The translations under genes were made by a program, and so were the position numbers. Below are positions 32,658 through 40,918 of a stretch of DNA of 64,000 nucleotides, one piece after another; the stretch's first letter is position 1; the number at the start of each line of letters is the position of its first letter. Source of the stretch: Hydrogenophilales bacterium (lineage in GTDB: Bacteria; Pseudomonadota; Gammaproteobacteria; Burkholderiales; Thiobacillaceae); the NCBI GenBank assembly GCA_023258975.1, contig JAHFRD010000008.1, forward strand, positions 1-64,000, given 5' to 3'. The notes beneath the pieces are model-generated. The model searched no databases, was not told the DNA's origin, and was given only the letters and a program-made list of their open reading frames with translations.

Positions 32658-32669
32658 GGAAACGTTTCC
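32658..32669 (+). promoter_or_regulatory. Palindrome GGAAACGTTTCC, putative late activator site (lysis/packaging block)
   Basis: It lies in the 95-base gap before the holin gene, 63 bases upstream of its ATG. It is identical to the cores at 15371 and 22630 on the other arm and strand. CTCCGGTCACCCC begins 31 bases after it, the same distance as CTCCAGTCACCCC at the tape-measure promoter. This ties the rightward arm to the same regulator as the leftward late genes. Confidence 0.65.
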
Positions 32670-32731
32670 CGCCTCATAGCGCTTCGCGCGCCAGCGTAGT
32701 CTCCGGTCACCCCTGACCTGGAGCCCACGCC

Positions 32732-33058
32732 ATGAAACTCCCCCGCCTGTCCGGTTGGCTTATCGCCACCCTGCTGTTGCTGCTCGCCGTGCTGGCCCTG
32801 GCGCCGCAGCAGCTGCCCGTGAGCCTGTACAAGCTGTCGCTGATCACCATGGCCGGGGTGGCCGGGTATTGGCTGGACCGGGAATTGTTCCCCTACGGCC
32901 GACCTGATTCCTACCTGATCCAACCCTTTTCGCCGGGGTCGCCTTATGTCCCCGGCATGCTGGTGCGGCAAGGCTATGAACTGGTTTTCGCCGCCGCCAT
33001 GCTGCGCCGGGCCGTGATTGTCGGCGCGGCGATGCTGGCCATCGGGTTGGGGGCGTGA
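32732..33058 (+). CDS. Putative holin, inner prophage
   Basis: This 108-residue protein has an N-terminal membrane helix (LIATLLLLLAVLALAP), a second one (LITMAGVAGYWLDREL region) and a C-terminal one (AVIVGAAMLAIGLGA). The segment QQLPVSLYKLSL and GYWLDRELFPYGRPDSYL is nearly the same as in the outer prophage protein at 51,817, also first in a lysis cluster. Placement right before the transglycosylase supports a holin role. It is the first gene of the rightward late block. Confidence 0.7.
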   Translation: MKLPRLSGWLIATLLLLLAVLALAPQQLPVSLYKLSLITMAGVAGYWLDRELFPYGRPDSYLIQPFSPGSPYVPGMLVRQGYELVFAAAMLRRAVIVGAAMLAIGLGA

Positions 33059-33060
33059 GC

Positions 33061-33387
33061 ATGAACCGCCGCCAGACCCGTGCCGCCGTCTTTGCCTGGC
33101 TGCTGCTGGCGCTGGGCATGCTGATCGCCGCCGGTATCGGCCAGGCACGCGCCGACATCCCCCGCGCCGCCCTGCAGTACCGTGCCGATCTGGTGCGCAT
33201 CGCCCACGCCGAGTGGGGACTGGATGCGCCGGTGGCCGGCTCTTATGATCGCCTGGCGGTGGATGCCGCCTGTGGCCAGTCCCGCCGCGCCGCCGTGCAT
33301 TGCCGCGAGAACCTGGGCTATCCGCGCCGCATCCTGCTGACTTTGCAGTCGCGCTATCTGGCCTGGGGCCGGGGGGTAGCGGCATGA
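33061..33387 (+). pseudogene. Internally deleted lytic transglycosylase
   Basis: This 108-residue product keeps a signal-anchor (AVFAWLLLALGMLIAAGIG) and the YRADLVRIAHAEWGLDAPVA segment at its N-terminus. It also keeps the HCRENLGYPRRILLTLQSRY segment at its C-terminus. Both match the outer phage enzyme at 51,143. The whole catalytic middle, including the QIHQESAW glutamate motif and GYNGGLGWV, is absent; only about 20 unrelated residues join the two parts. It cannot cleave peptidoglycan by the usual mechanism. Reading frame and operon spacing are intact, so the deletion may be recent or a new role has been taken. Confidence 0.65.
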
Positions 33388-33887
33388 ACCTGATCCCCGT
33401 CTGGCTGGTCGCCGTCATCGCCTTATTTGCCGGCGCTCTGAGCGGCGGCGCGGTGGTGCGCAATCACTACCTGGTGGAGATCGCCGACATCCAGGCCGAG
33501 CAGGACAAGGCCGTGGTGGCCGCCTATCAGTCCGGCGTGGCCCGGCTGGAGGCCGCCCAGGCGCGCGGCAACACGCTATCCGCCGATCTCGCCCAGCGCG
33601 AGGCGGAAATCGACAAACTGACCCTGGAGGTGACCCGTGCCGCGAAACGCCATACGACTGGCCGTACTTGCCTGGATGCTGCCGCTGTCCGCGTGCTCAA
33701 CCGCGCCGACCCAAGCCCCGCCGCAACTGACGTGCCCCAAGCCGCCGGCGCATCTGTTGCGCAAAGTGCCGCCGTTGCCACCGATACCGACATCTACGAG
33801 TGGATTGCCGCCGCCTGGGGCTACTACACCACCTGCCGCAGCCGGCTCGGCGCATTGATTGACTGGGAAGAGGGAGTGCCGCGATGA
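33384..33887 (+). CDS. Rz-like inner-membrane spanin
   Basis: The ATG at 33384 overlaps the preceding stop (ATGA). The 167-residue protein has an N-terminal membrane anchor (LIPVWLVAVIALFAGALSGG) and a periplasmic coiled coil (EIADIQAEQDKAVVAAYQSG on to about residue 95). It contains an embedded out-of-phase lipoprotein gene (33637-33858), the Rz/Rz1 arrangement. With Rz1 it spans the periplasm and fuses inner and outer membranes at lysis. Confidence 0.8.
   Translation: MNLIPVWLVAVIALFAGALSGGAVVRNHYLVEIADIQAEQDKAVVAAYQSGVARLEAAQARGNTLSADLAQREAEIDKLTLEVTRAAKRHTTGRTCLDAAAVRVLNRADPSPAATDVPQAAGASVAQSAAVATDTDIYEWIAAAWGYYTTCRSRLGALIDWEEGVPR
33637..33858 (+). CDS. Rz1-like outer-membrane lipoprotein spanin, nested in Rz
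   Basis: It starts with GTG at 33637 with GGAGGT five bases upstream. The 73-residue product has a lipoprotein signal (LAVLAWMLPLSAC, lipobox LSAC at residues 17-20). The mature part is proline-rich (PKPPAHLLRKVPPLPPIPT), diagnostic of Rz1. It lies entirely within Rz in the +1 frame. It pairs with Rz across the periplasm. Confidence 0.85.
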   Translation: MPRNAIRLAVLAWMLPLSACSTAPTQAPPQLTCPKPPAHLLRKVPPLPPIPTSTSGLPPPGATTPPAAAGSAH

Positions 33888-34303
33888 CCACGGAAAACAA
33901 GGGCGTGGACAATGCCCAGATCATGCACAGCATCGGCCAGTTGACCGGCGCGGTGCAGGGCATGCAGCAGGGCTTGACGGCCCGTATCGACGACATCCGC
34001 CAGGACATCCGGCGTCTCGACCAGGCCAACAACGACCGCATGGATCGAATTGAAACCAGCCTGGGCCAGAAGATCGCCGAACAGGGCGACGCCATCAACC
34101 GTCGCATCGACGACGTGGCCGGCCAGGTGAAGAGCCTGGAGGTCAACGTAGGCAAGCGTATCGACGGCCTCGGCTCGCGGGTGACCTCGTTGGAAACCGA
34201 GGACAAGCGGATCATCGAAAAGGTCGCGCGTATGAGCGCGATGGGTGGCGGCATCGGCGGCGCCCTGGTGGCCGCCGCCGTCGAGCTGATCAAGCGCATC
34301 TGA
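33884..34303 (+). CDS. Coiled-coil membrane-tail protein before the terminase genes
   Basis: This 139-residue protein is a long coiled coil (LTARIDDIRQDIRRLDQANN on to SLETEDKRIIEKVARM). A C-terminal hydrophobic segment follows (GGGIGGALVAAAVELIKRI). It overlaps Rz by four bases and the small terminase by one. The equivalent outer-phage gene (50,012) has the membrane segment at the N-terminus. Similar proteins (Mu gp25-like place) have no established role. Confidence 0.65.
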   Translation: MTTENKGVDNAQIMHSIGQLTGAVQGMQQGLTARIDDIRQDIRRLDQANNDRMDRIETSLGQKIAEQGDAINRRIDDVAGQVKSLEVNVGKRIDGLGSRVTSLETEDKRIIEKVARMSAMGGGIGGALVAAAVELIKRI

Positions 34304-34797
34304 TGGCCCACCCCCAGGACACCCGCGACCTGGTGCGCCGGCTCTATATCGAGGGCCTGCCCCTCAATGGCGCGGCCGTGGCTGGCGGCGTGAGCTACGA
34401 CACGGCGCGCGACTGGAAGGCGCGCGCCAAGTCCAAGGGCGACGACTGGGACACCGCCCGCGCCGCCTACCGTATCAGCGGCCAAGGCATCGATGACCTC
34501 AACCAGCAGCTGGTGGAGGACTTCGCGCGCCAGGTGATCACCACCACCCGCGAACTGGAGGCCGCCACCATCCCCGCCGCCGACAAGGCGACGATGCTGG
34601 CGCAACTGGCCGACGCCTACGCCAAGTTCAGCAAGGCGTTCGCCCGCGTCAACCCGGCCTACTCCGGGCTGGCGGTGGCGCTGGATACCCTGCGCACCAT
34701 CGCCGACCACCTGCGCGTGGCCGACCCGGCGGCACTGCGGGCGCTCCAGCCGCATCTGGAGGATGTGGGGGCGGTGTTGGGGGCGCGGTATGGATAA
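34303..34797 (+). CDS. Small terminase-like protein (DUF1804)
   Basis: This 164-residue protein begins MAHPQDTRDLVRRLYIEGLP, with an N-terminal helix-turn-helix (LPLNGAAVAGGVSYDTARDW) typical of DUF1804 proteins in Mu-like phages. A helical C-terminal oligomerisation part follows. It would recognise the phage end for packaging. It starts at TGATG, coupled to the gene before. The outer phage uses an unrelated DUF3486 protein instead. Confidence 0.75.
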   Translation: MAHPQDTRDLVRRLYIEGLPLNGAAVAGGVSYDTARDWKARAKSKGDDWDTARAAYRISGQGIDDLNQQLVEDFARQVITTTRELEAATIPAADKATMLAQLADAYAKFSKAFARVNPAYSGLAVALDTLRTIADHLRVADPAALRALQPHLEDVGAVLGARYG

Positions 34798-35494
34798 GCA
34801 ATCAATCCTCGCCAAGGTACGCAAGTGCATGGCGCTCTCCGCGTCATCCAATGAACATGAGGCCGCCGCTGCGCTGCGCCAGGCGCGCAAGCTCATGGAT
34901 GCGCATGGCCTGACCGATGCCGACGTGCTTGCCGCCGAGGCGGGCGAATCAAGCGCTAAGGCCACGGCAGCGCGGCAGCCGGCGAATTGGGAAACCGCCC
35001 TGGCCAGCCGTACCGCCAAGGTGTTCGGCTGCGAGATCATTTATCGACAAGCATTTTTGGGGCATCCGGCAACCTGGATGTTCGTCGGCACCGGGGCGAA
35101 TTACGAGGTGGCGAAGTATTGCTACGAGGTGCTGTTGCGCCAGGTCAAACGTGCCCGCACAGCGCACATCAAAACCGCCCTGAAACACTGCAAGACAGCC
35201 ACCAAGACCCGCCGTGCTGATCTGTTCTGTGAGGGCTGGGTAGCCGCCGCCGTGGGTAAGGTGGATGCGCTGGCTTTGGGGGAGCGCGAACAAGCCGCGC
35301 TCGACGCCTATCTCGCCATCCACCATGCCAGCCTGGCCACGCTCAAATCCAGAGATCGCAATGCCGGCAAGGAAAGCCTCTCAGACCGTGACTACCGCGA
35401 CTACGCCGCCGGCCGACGCTCTGGCTCTGAGGCGCAATTGAATCGAGGTGTCGGGGGTGGCGATGCGCCGCTGGCGCTGGGCGGGGTCAAGTAG
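34790..35494 (+). CDS. DUF2786-type protein
   Basis: The ATG at 34790 is eight bases inside the terminase gene end. The 234-residue protein opens MDKQSILAKVRKCMALSASS with NEHEAAAALRQARKLMDAHG, the DUF2786 signature. A domain with TWMFVGTGANYEVAKYCYEV follows. Such proteins are frequent near terminase genes, but their role is not established. It ends two bases before TerL. Confidence 0.75.
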   Translation: MDKQSILAKVRKCMALSASSNEHEAAAALRQARKLMDAHGLTDADVLAAEAGESSAKATAARQPANWETALASRTAKVFGCEIIYRQAFLGHPATWMFVGTGANYEVAKYCYEVLLRQVKRARTAHIKTALKHCKTATKTRRADLFCEGWVAAAVGKVDALALGEREQAALDAYLAIHHASLATLKSRDRNAGKESLSDRDYRDYAAGRRSGSEAQLNRGVGGGDAPLALGGVK

Positions 35495-35496
35495 CC

Positions 35497-37233
35497 ATGG
35501 CCGACATAGCCACCAAGGAAATCCGCACCCGCCGCGAGTTCGAGCTTGGGCTGGCCAAGCTGGGCGAGGAACTCCGGCAGATGATCGAGTTGGAGTGCGA
35601 GGCGTTCCCCACTGATGCGGCAGCCAGCCAGGCGCGGCGGGAGCGGGCGGTTATCGACTATAAATTCTTCTGCCAGACCTACTTCCCGCACTACGTACCG
35701 ACACCGCACTTCTCGATTTTCCAAGAGTTCGTGTTCAAGCGCCTGCCCGGCCTGATTGACGGCGATACCGACGCCCGCGAGGTCCATGAGGCACCACGCG
35801 GCGAGGCGAAATCGACCTACGAGACGCAGCTCGGGACGCTGTGGTGCGTGTGCCGGGCGCCCTACCTCGCCAGGCTGGCGCCGCACCTGCCCAAGAAGGC
35901 GCGCAAGTGGCTAATCGTCATCATCATGAACACCATCGATCAGGCCGCCGAGATGCTGGAGGCGATCAAGGCCGAGTTGGACACGAACCCCAGGCTGGCG
36001 GCGGATTTCCCGGAGGCGTCCGGCCAGGGCCGGATCTGGCAGGCGTACACCGCGATCACCCACGGCGGCATGAAGCTGCGCACCGCCGGCACCGGCAAGA
36101 AACTGCGCGGCATGCGGCACGGCCCTTATCGGCCCGATCTGGTGTTCCTGGATGACCTGGAAAACGACGAGAACATCGACGAGCTCAAGCAACGGGTGAA
36201 GGTGCAGAACTTCGTGTTGCGGGCGGTGCTGGGCTTGGCGCCGCCGATGGGCGGCATGGATGTGTTCTACGTCGGCACCAGCCTGCACTACGACGCGGCG
36301 ATCAATCGTGTCGGCAAGGCGCCAGGCTGGCGGCGGCGGGTGTTCCGAGCCATCGTCACCCTGCCGGACAAGATGGATATGTGGGACCGCTGGGAGGGCA
36401 TTTACACCAGCGCGGCCACCGGCACGGATGAAGAGAAGGAAGCGGCCGAGGCGGAGGCGCTGGCCTACTACCGCCGCCACAAGTCCACGATGGATGCGGG
36501 CGCGGTGCTGTCCTGGCCAGAGGTGCGCGGGCTGTATCGGCTGATGTGCATCCGGGCGACGGATCATGCCGCCTTCGATCAGGAGTACCAGAACCAGGCC
36601 GGCAACGACGATTCAGCGCCGTTCAAGAACATTCAGTTCTGGATTGATCGGCGCTCGGATTGGCTGTTCTTCGGCGCCATTGACCCGTCGATGGGCAAGC
36701 AAGCCAAGGCGCGTGACCCGTCCGCCATCCTGGTGGGCGGACTGAACCGCAACACGATGATCCTTGACGTGGTGGAGGCGGACATCGCCCGCCGCGTGCC
36801 GGACTTGATCATTTCCCGCGCCATCGATCTACAAGCGGAATATGGCTGTCTGCTCTGGTCTGTGGAGACGGTGGCGTTCCAGGAGTTTCTCTATACCGAG
36901 CTGATCAAGCGGGCGGGCCTGCGCGGGATTGCGTTCCCGGCCCAGGCTGGGCCGACCGGGCGCGATAAGGATCTGTCGATCCTGTCGCTCCAACCCCATG
37001 TCGCCAATGGCTTGATCCGACTACATCGCTCTCAGCACACGTTGATCGAGCAACTCCAGTACTGGCCGGAGGCGGACCACGACGACGGGCCGGACGCCCT
37101 GGAGATGCTGTGGCGCATCGCCACCGCATTCAGCGTCGAGTGGCAATACACCTCGGCGGGCCGGGGCCGCGCGCGCTCCACCAGTCGGGGGCGGCGTAAT
37201 GATTTCGAGGATGGGTGGGGCGATGACGATTAG
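35497..37233 (+). CDS. Terminase large subunit, inner prophage
   Basis: This 578-residue protein has an ATPase with Walker A-like APRGEAKST at residues 99-107 and Walker B DLVFLDDLENDE near 215. A C-terminal nuclease domain begins WLFFGAIDPSMGKQAKARDP. It translocates DNA into the prohead and cuts at headful. It lies between DUF2786 and portal genes. It is clearly different from the outer phage TerL (484 aa, GGAAFGGKT), so the two packaging motors are not duplicates. Confidence 0.9.
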   Translation: MADIATKEIRTRREFELGLAKLGEELRQMIELECEAFPTDAAASQARRERAVIDYKFFCQTYFPHYVPTPHFSIFQEFVFKRLPGLIDGDTDAREVHEAPRGEAKSTYETQLGTLWCVCRAPYLARLAPHLPKKARKWLIVIIMNTIDQAAEMLEAIKAELDTNPRLAADFPEASGQGRIWQAYTAITHGGMKLRTAGTGKKLRGMRHGPYRPDLVFLDDLENDENIDELKQRVKVQNFVLRAVLGLAPPMGGMDVFYVGTSLHYDAAINRVGKAPGWRRRVFRAIVTLPDKMDMWDRWEGIYTSAATGTDEEKEAAEAEALAYYRRHKSTMDAGAVLSWPEVRGLYRLMCIRATDHAAFDQEYQNQAGNDDSAPFKNIQFWIDRRSDWLFFGAIDPSMGKQAKARDPSAILVGGLNRNTMILDVVEADIARRVPDLIISRAIDLQAEYGCLLWSVETVAFQEFLYTELIKRAGLRGIAFPAQAGPTGRDKDLSILSLQPHVANGLIRLHRSQHTLIEQLQYWPEADHDDGPDALEMLWRIATAFSVEWQYTSAGRGRARSTSRGRRNDFEDGWGDDD

Positions 37234-38776
37234 AGAAAAACTCACGGCGGCCTTGGCTCGCGTGTCCAAGAGCGCGCTGGCCACCTTGCAGGCCGGGCCG
37301 CGCTCTACCCAGGGCGGCACGCTCAACTATGCCAGCGTCAACACACTGGACCCGTCGCGCCTGGCCAGCGCATTCGCATCGGCCGATCAGGGCTTCATCA
37401 CCGAACAGGCCACCCTGTTCGAGTTGGTGGAAGAGCAAGACCCGCACATCTTCGCGGAGCTGGCCAAGCGCCGCCGCGCCGTCACTGGCCTGGGCTGGCA
37501 GTTGTCGCCGCATGATGATGCCAGCCAGTCCGAGATCGACAGGGCGCTGGAATTGTCGATCATGCTGGCCGAAATTCCCCGCTTCGAGGATGCGCAATAC
37601 GATGTGACCGATGCGGTCGGCAAGGGCATCGCGGCGCTGGAGATCGACTGGCGCACCGGCGCCGAGTGGACGCCTCGGGCGCTCAATTGGGTGCCGCAGC
37701 GCGAGTTCCGGGTGGATGCCACCACCGGCGTGTTGCAGTACGTTAAAAACGGCATGCCGGAGCCGCTGCGCGAGTGGGGCTGGATCGTGCACGAGCACCG
37801 CGCCAAGAGTGGCTATATCGAGCAGGCCGCGCTGTTCCGTGTGTTGGCCTGGACCTACGCCTACAAGGCCTACAACATCCGCGACATGCAGCGCTTCCTG
37901 GAGATGTACGGCCTGCCGCTGCGCCTGGGCAAGTACCCGGCCGGCATCGCACCCAAGCAACGCGACGAGCTGCTGCGCGCGGTGCGCAACATCGGCCACG
38001 ATGGCGCCGGGGTAGTGCCGTCGACCATGAGCATCGACTTCATCCAGGCGGCCAAGGCCGGGACGGTGGATGACTTCCTCAACGCCACCGAATACTGGGA
38101 GCGCAAACAGTCGATGGCGATCCTCGGCGGCACGCTGACATCGCAGGCGGACGGCAAGACCAGCACCAATGCCCTGGGCGAGATCCACAACCAGGTGCGC
38201 CGCGAGATCATGCTGCACGATGTACGGCAGATCGTCCCGACCATCCAGGCGCAGCTGGTGCGGCCGATCGCGTTGCTGAACGGCATGTTCCCGGAAGATC
38301 GGTTGCCGACGTTCAGCTACCAAACCGAGGAGACGGTCGATCAGAGCCAGATGGCCGACGTGCTGGAAAAGGCGGCCACGATGGGCATGGAAATTGACCT
38401 GGACTGGGCGCACAAGACCATGCAAATCCCCCGCGCCGGCAAGGGCGCCAAGCTGCTGACCATGCCCGGCAATGCCGGCGCCACGCCAGCCGGCGCCGCC
38501 CTGGTGCGCATGGCCGCCCTCGCCGCGCAAGGCAAACCGCCACCGGCAGACCTGCCAGCCGCCTACGTCGCCCAACTCGCCGCGCTGTGCGCCCCGCACG
38601 AGCAAGCCTTGATCCAGCAGATCGCCGCCGTAGTGGCCGAGGCGGGCGATTTCGAGGCCGCGATTGCCGGCATGGAGGCGCTGACCGCCAACAACCCGGC
38701 CTGGGCTGAGTCGATTGTGCTGGGGATGGCGGCGGGGAATCTGGCGGGGCGGGCGGATGTGGGGGATGGGAAATGA
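37223..38776 (+). CDS. Portal protein (DUF935, Mu gp29-like), inner prophage
   Basis: I prefer the ATG at 37223 (MTIREKLTAALARVSK), preceded by GGGTGGGG; an in-frame ATG at 37199 is possible. The protein, about 517 residues, carries LFELVEEQDPHIFAELAKRR and GLGWQLSPHDD of the DUF935 portal family, and YGLPLRLGKYPAGIAPKQRD in the middle. It forms the dodecameric gate of the head. It overlaps the terminase end and is followed by a small gene, then MuF. Confidence 0.9.
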   Translation: MTIREKLTAALARVSKSALATLQAGPRSTQGGTLNYASVNTLDPSRLASAFASADQGFITEQATLFELVEEQDPHIFAELAKRRRAVTGLGWQLSPHDDASQSEIDRALELSIMLAEIPRFEDAQYDVTDAVGKGIAALEIDWRTGAEWTPRALNWVPQREFRVDATTGVLQYVKNGMPEPLREWGWIVHEHRAKSGYIEQAALFRVLAWTYAYKAYNIRDMQRFLEMYGLPLRLGKYPAGIAPKQRDELLRAVRNIGHDGAGVVPSTMSIDFIQAAKAGTVDDFLNATEYWERKQSMAILGGTLTSQADGKTSTNALGEIHNQVRREIMLHDVRQIVPTIQAQLVRPIALLNGMFPEDRLPTFSYQTEETVDQSQMADVLEKAATMGMEIDLDWAHKTMQIPRAGKGAKLLTMPGNAGATPAGAALVRMAALAAQGKPPPADLPAAYVAQLAALCAPHEQALIQQIAAVVAEAGDFEAAIAGMEALTANNPAWAESIVLGMAAGNLAGRADVGDGK

Positions 38777-39012
38777 GCGGCCGCCATACCTATCCGAGCG
38801 ATGTTTCCGGCCCTGACTATCGCAATACCTTAGTCGTCACCCGAGATGGCGGGGGGGATTTCATGATCGGCGTCCAGCATGAGTCCGACGGCCTCAATCA
38901 TGGCGCCCACTTCGTCCGCTTCCGCCGTGCCAACGGAGGCGCCAGCCAGCATCCGCGCCTGATCGCTGCCCTGGCCGAGCTTGAGGCGGCGCTGGAAGAG
39001 ATCAATGCCTGA
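38773..39012 (+). CDS. Hypothetical protein between portal and MuF
   Basis: This 79-residue protein starts MSGRHTYPSDVSGPDYRNTL, overlapping the portal stop by four bases. It has a beta-rich first half (TLVVTRDGGGDFMIGVQHES) and a C-terminal helix (RLIAALAELEAALEEINA). It overlaps the MuF start by eight bases, so all three are translated from one message. No family recognised. A role paired with the MuF nuclease tail is possible but unsupported. Confidence 0.55.
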   Translation: MSGRHTYPSDVSGPDYRNTLVVTRDGGGDFMIGVQHESDGLNHGAHFVRFRRANGGASQHPRLIAALAELEAALEEINA

Positions 39013-40300
39013 TTCCCCCGCCCGCCTGCCCTTCAAGCAGGCCATCGACTTCTTCCGCCAGAAAACCCAGCTGCCGACGTCGGGCTGGACGGACATCTGG
39101 CAGGAACAGCACAGCCACGCCTTCGTGGTGGCCGGCGCCGCCCACGACGCACTCGTCGAGGATTTCTATAACGCCGTCCGCCAGGCGCAGGAACAGGGCA
39201 CCGGCTACGCGGCGTTCCGCGAGCAGTTCGAGGCGATCGCCGCGAAACACGGCTGGGCCTACAACGGTTCCCCCGGCTGGCGCAGCAAGGTGATCTACGA
39301 CACCAACGTGACTCAGGCCTACAACGCCGGCCGTTGGCAGCAGATGATGGCGGTGAAGCACCTGCGGCCGTATCTGCGATACCGTCATACCAGCATCGAA
39401 CACCCGCGCCTGCAGCACGTCGCCTGGGATGGCCTGATCCTGTCCGCCGATGATCCATGGTGGGATACCCACGCGCCGCAAAACGGCTGGGGCTGTAAAT
39501 GCCGGGTGGATTCCCTGTCACGCCTGGAAGCCTCGCGCGAGTGGGAGAAGGCTGGCAAGACCGGCCCTGACGATGCGCCGCCTATCGAGTGGGAAGAGAA
39601 AGTGGTCGGCAAAACCGGCAGCAACCCGCGCACGGTGCGTACACCTGTCGGCATCGATCCCGGCTTCGCGCACAACCCCGGCAAGTCCTGGCTGGAGCCG
39701 CACACCGTGCCGCCACTGCAAGGCTACGACGCTGTGCTACAGGAGCGCGGAACGCCCTGGCCTACCAGCGCCCATAAGCCACAACTTCCTACCCCGACGC
39801 GAGTGCCAGAGCGCGTAATTCTGCCTGCTGACACACCCCCAACAGAGGCGGTGAAGGACTTCCTGGAGGTCTTCGGTGCAGACCTGGAACAGGGCGCCGT
39901 ATTCGCCGATGCAGCCGGTAGCAATCTGGCCATTACCAAGGCGCTGTTCCAGGATGGAAAGGGCGATTTCAAGTGGCTCGCCAAGCCCGACAAAGCCGAG
40001 CGGATGAAATACATCAACCTGCTGGCCATGACGCTAATCGAGCCGGATGAAATATGGTGGGACTGGGTAAAGGACCAAGCCGTGAACGGTCGCTGGCGCC
40101 TGAAGCGCCGTTACCTGCGCGCTTTCGAGATCAATGGAAGTGATGAGTTCGGCGTGTCCATCTTCGAGTGGGGCCGCACCGGATGGACCGGCGCCACCGC
40201 GTTCATGACCACTCAGAAGACAGCCGCCCAACGCCAAGCCTACTTCAGCCGCCAGCGAAAAGGGCGTCTGGTGTTCCAGAAACAGAAACGCGGCCCGTAG
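39005..40300 (+). CDS. MuF minor head protein with C-terminal PBECR-like nuclease domain
   Basis: This 431-residue protein has an N-terminal MuF domain (residues 1-190) ending in the family motif DTHAPQNGWGCKCRVDSLSR. After a proline-rich linker (TPTRVPERVILPADTPP) comes a second domain, about residues 277-431. That domain has EPDEIWWDWVKDQ, RWRLKRRYLRAF and GATAFMTTQKTAAQRQAYF ending in QRKGRLVFQK. This pattern resembles phage PBECR (barnase/EndoU/ColicinE5/RelE-like) domains fused to MuF proteins. The domain could be injected with DNA and act as an RNase toxin. The nuclease call is by resemblance. Confidence 0.75.
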   Translation: MPDSPARLPFKQAIDFFRQKTQLPTSGWTDIWQEQHSHAFVVAGAAHDALVEDFYNAVRQAQEQGTGYAAFREQFEAIAAKHGWAYNGSPGWRSKVIYDTNVTQAYNAGRWQQMMAVKHLRPYLRYRHTSIEHPRLQHVAWDGLILSADDPWWDTHAPQNGWGCKCRVDSLSRLEASREWEKAGKTGPDDAPPIEWEEKVVGKTGSNPRTVRTPVGIDPGFAHNPGKSWLEPHTVPPLQGYDAVLQERGTPWPTSAHKPQLPTPTRVPERVILPADTPPTEAVKDFLEVFGADLEQGAVFADAAGSNLAITKALFQDGKGDFKWLAKPDKAERMKYINLLAMTLIEPDEIWWDWVKDQAVNGRWRLKRRYLRAFEINGSDEFGVSIFEWGRTGWTGATAFMTTQKTAAQRQAYFSRQRKGRLVFQKQKRGP

Positions 40301-40306
40301 GCCGCG
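40289..40306 (+). terminator. Hairpin at the MuF stop codon
   Basis: The arms CGCGGCC and GGCCGCG with loop CGTA cover the MuF stop codon. No T-run follows, so strong termination is doubtful; it may limit read-through into gpG or protect the 3' end. Confidence 0.35.
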
Positions 40307-40372
40307 TGGGTGTGGTTCCGATATTGGGCAGTAGCGCCGAAACGCAGTCTGACGTAACCACAAGGTCACTAT

Positions 40373-40876
40373 ATGCAATACGCCATCGAATTCCAAGTCT
40401 CCCACCTCGCCCGCGCCCTGGAAGCCGTCCGCCGCGAGATCGCCACGCCACAGGAAATGCTGGGAAGCCTCGGAGAATCGCTACTGCGGGTGAACCAGGA
40501 ACGCCACGACGCCGGTCTGGCTCCAGATGGCACGAAGTGGAAGGAACTGTCACCCCTGACACTCCAGACCAAACGCAAGTCGAAGATGTTGTTCGACCAC
40601 GGCGACCTGCTGCGCTTCCACTACCAAGTAGATGGCGACACGCTACGCATCGGCACGAACGACTGGAAAGCAGTGTTCCATCATTTCGGCACCAAGCCCT
40701 ACACCATCACGCCGAAGAAGGCGAAAGCACTCAAGTTCGGCGGCATGTTCCGCAAGCGGGTGAACCATCCCGGCCTTCCATCTCGTCAACTTGTCGGTTT
40801 CCCACCCTCCGACCAGCAGCTCGTTTCAGATGTGATCGAAGACCATTTGTCTGCGGTATTGATTAACGTTCGATGA
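40373..40876 (+). CDS. Virion morphogenesis protein gpG, inner prophage
   Basis: This 167-residue protein opens MQYAIEFQVSHLARALEAVR and contains DAGLAPDGTKWKELSPLTLQ and IGTNDWKAVFHHFGTKPYTI, the phage virion morphogenesis (Mu gpG) family pattern. It assists tail or head assembly. It is the last gene of the rightward arm, 97 bases before the terminal transposase site. In Mu the protease gene follows gpG; here the phage ends. Confidence 0.85.
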   Translation: MQYAIEFQVSHLARALEAVRREIATPQEMLGSLGESLLRVNQERHDAGLAPDGTKWKELSPLTLQTKRKSKMLFDHGDLLRFHYQVDGDTLRIGTNDWKAVFHHFGTKPYTITPKKAKALKFGGMFRKRVNHPGLPSRQLVGFPPSDQQLVSDVIEDHLSAVLINVR

Positions 40877-40918
40877 ACGCTTAAACCGCCTACGAACTTG
40901 GATAATTCCCCCCAACAT

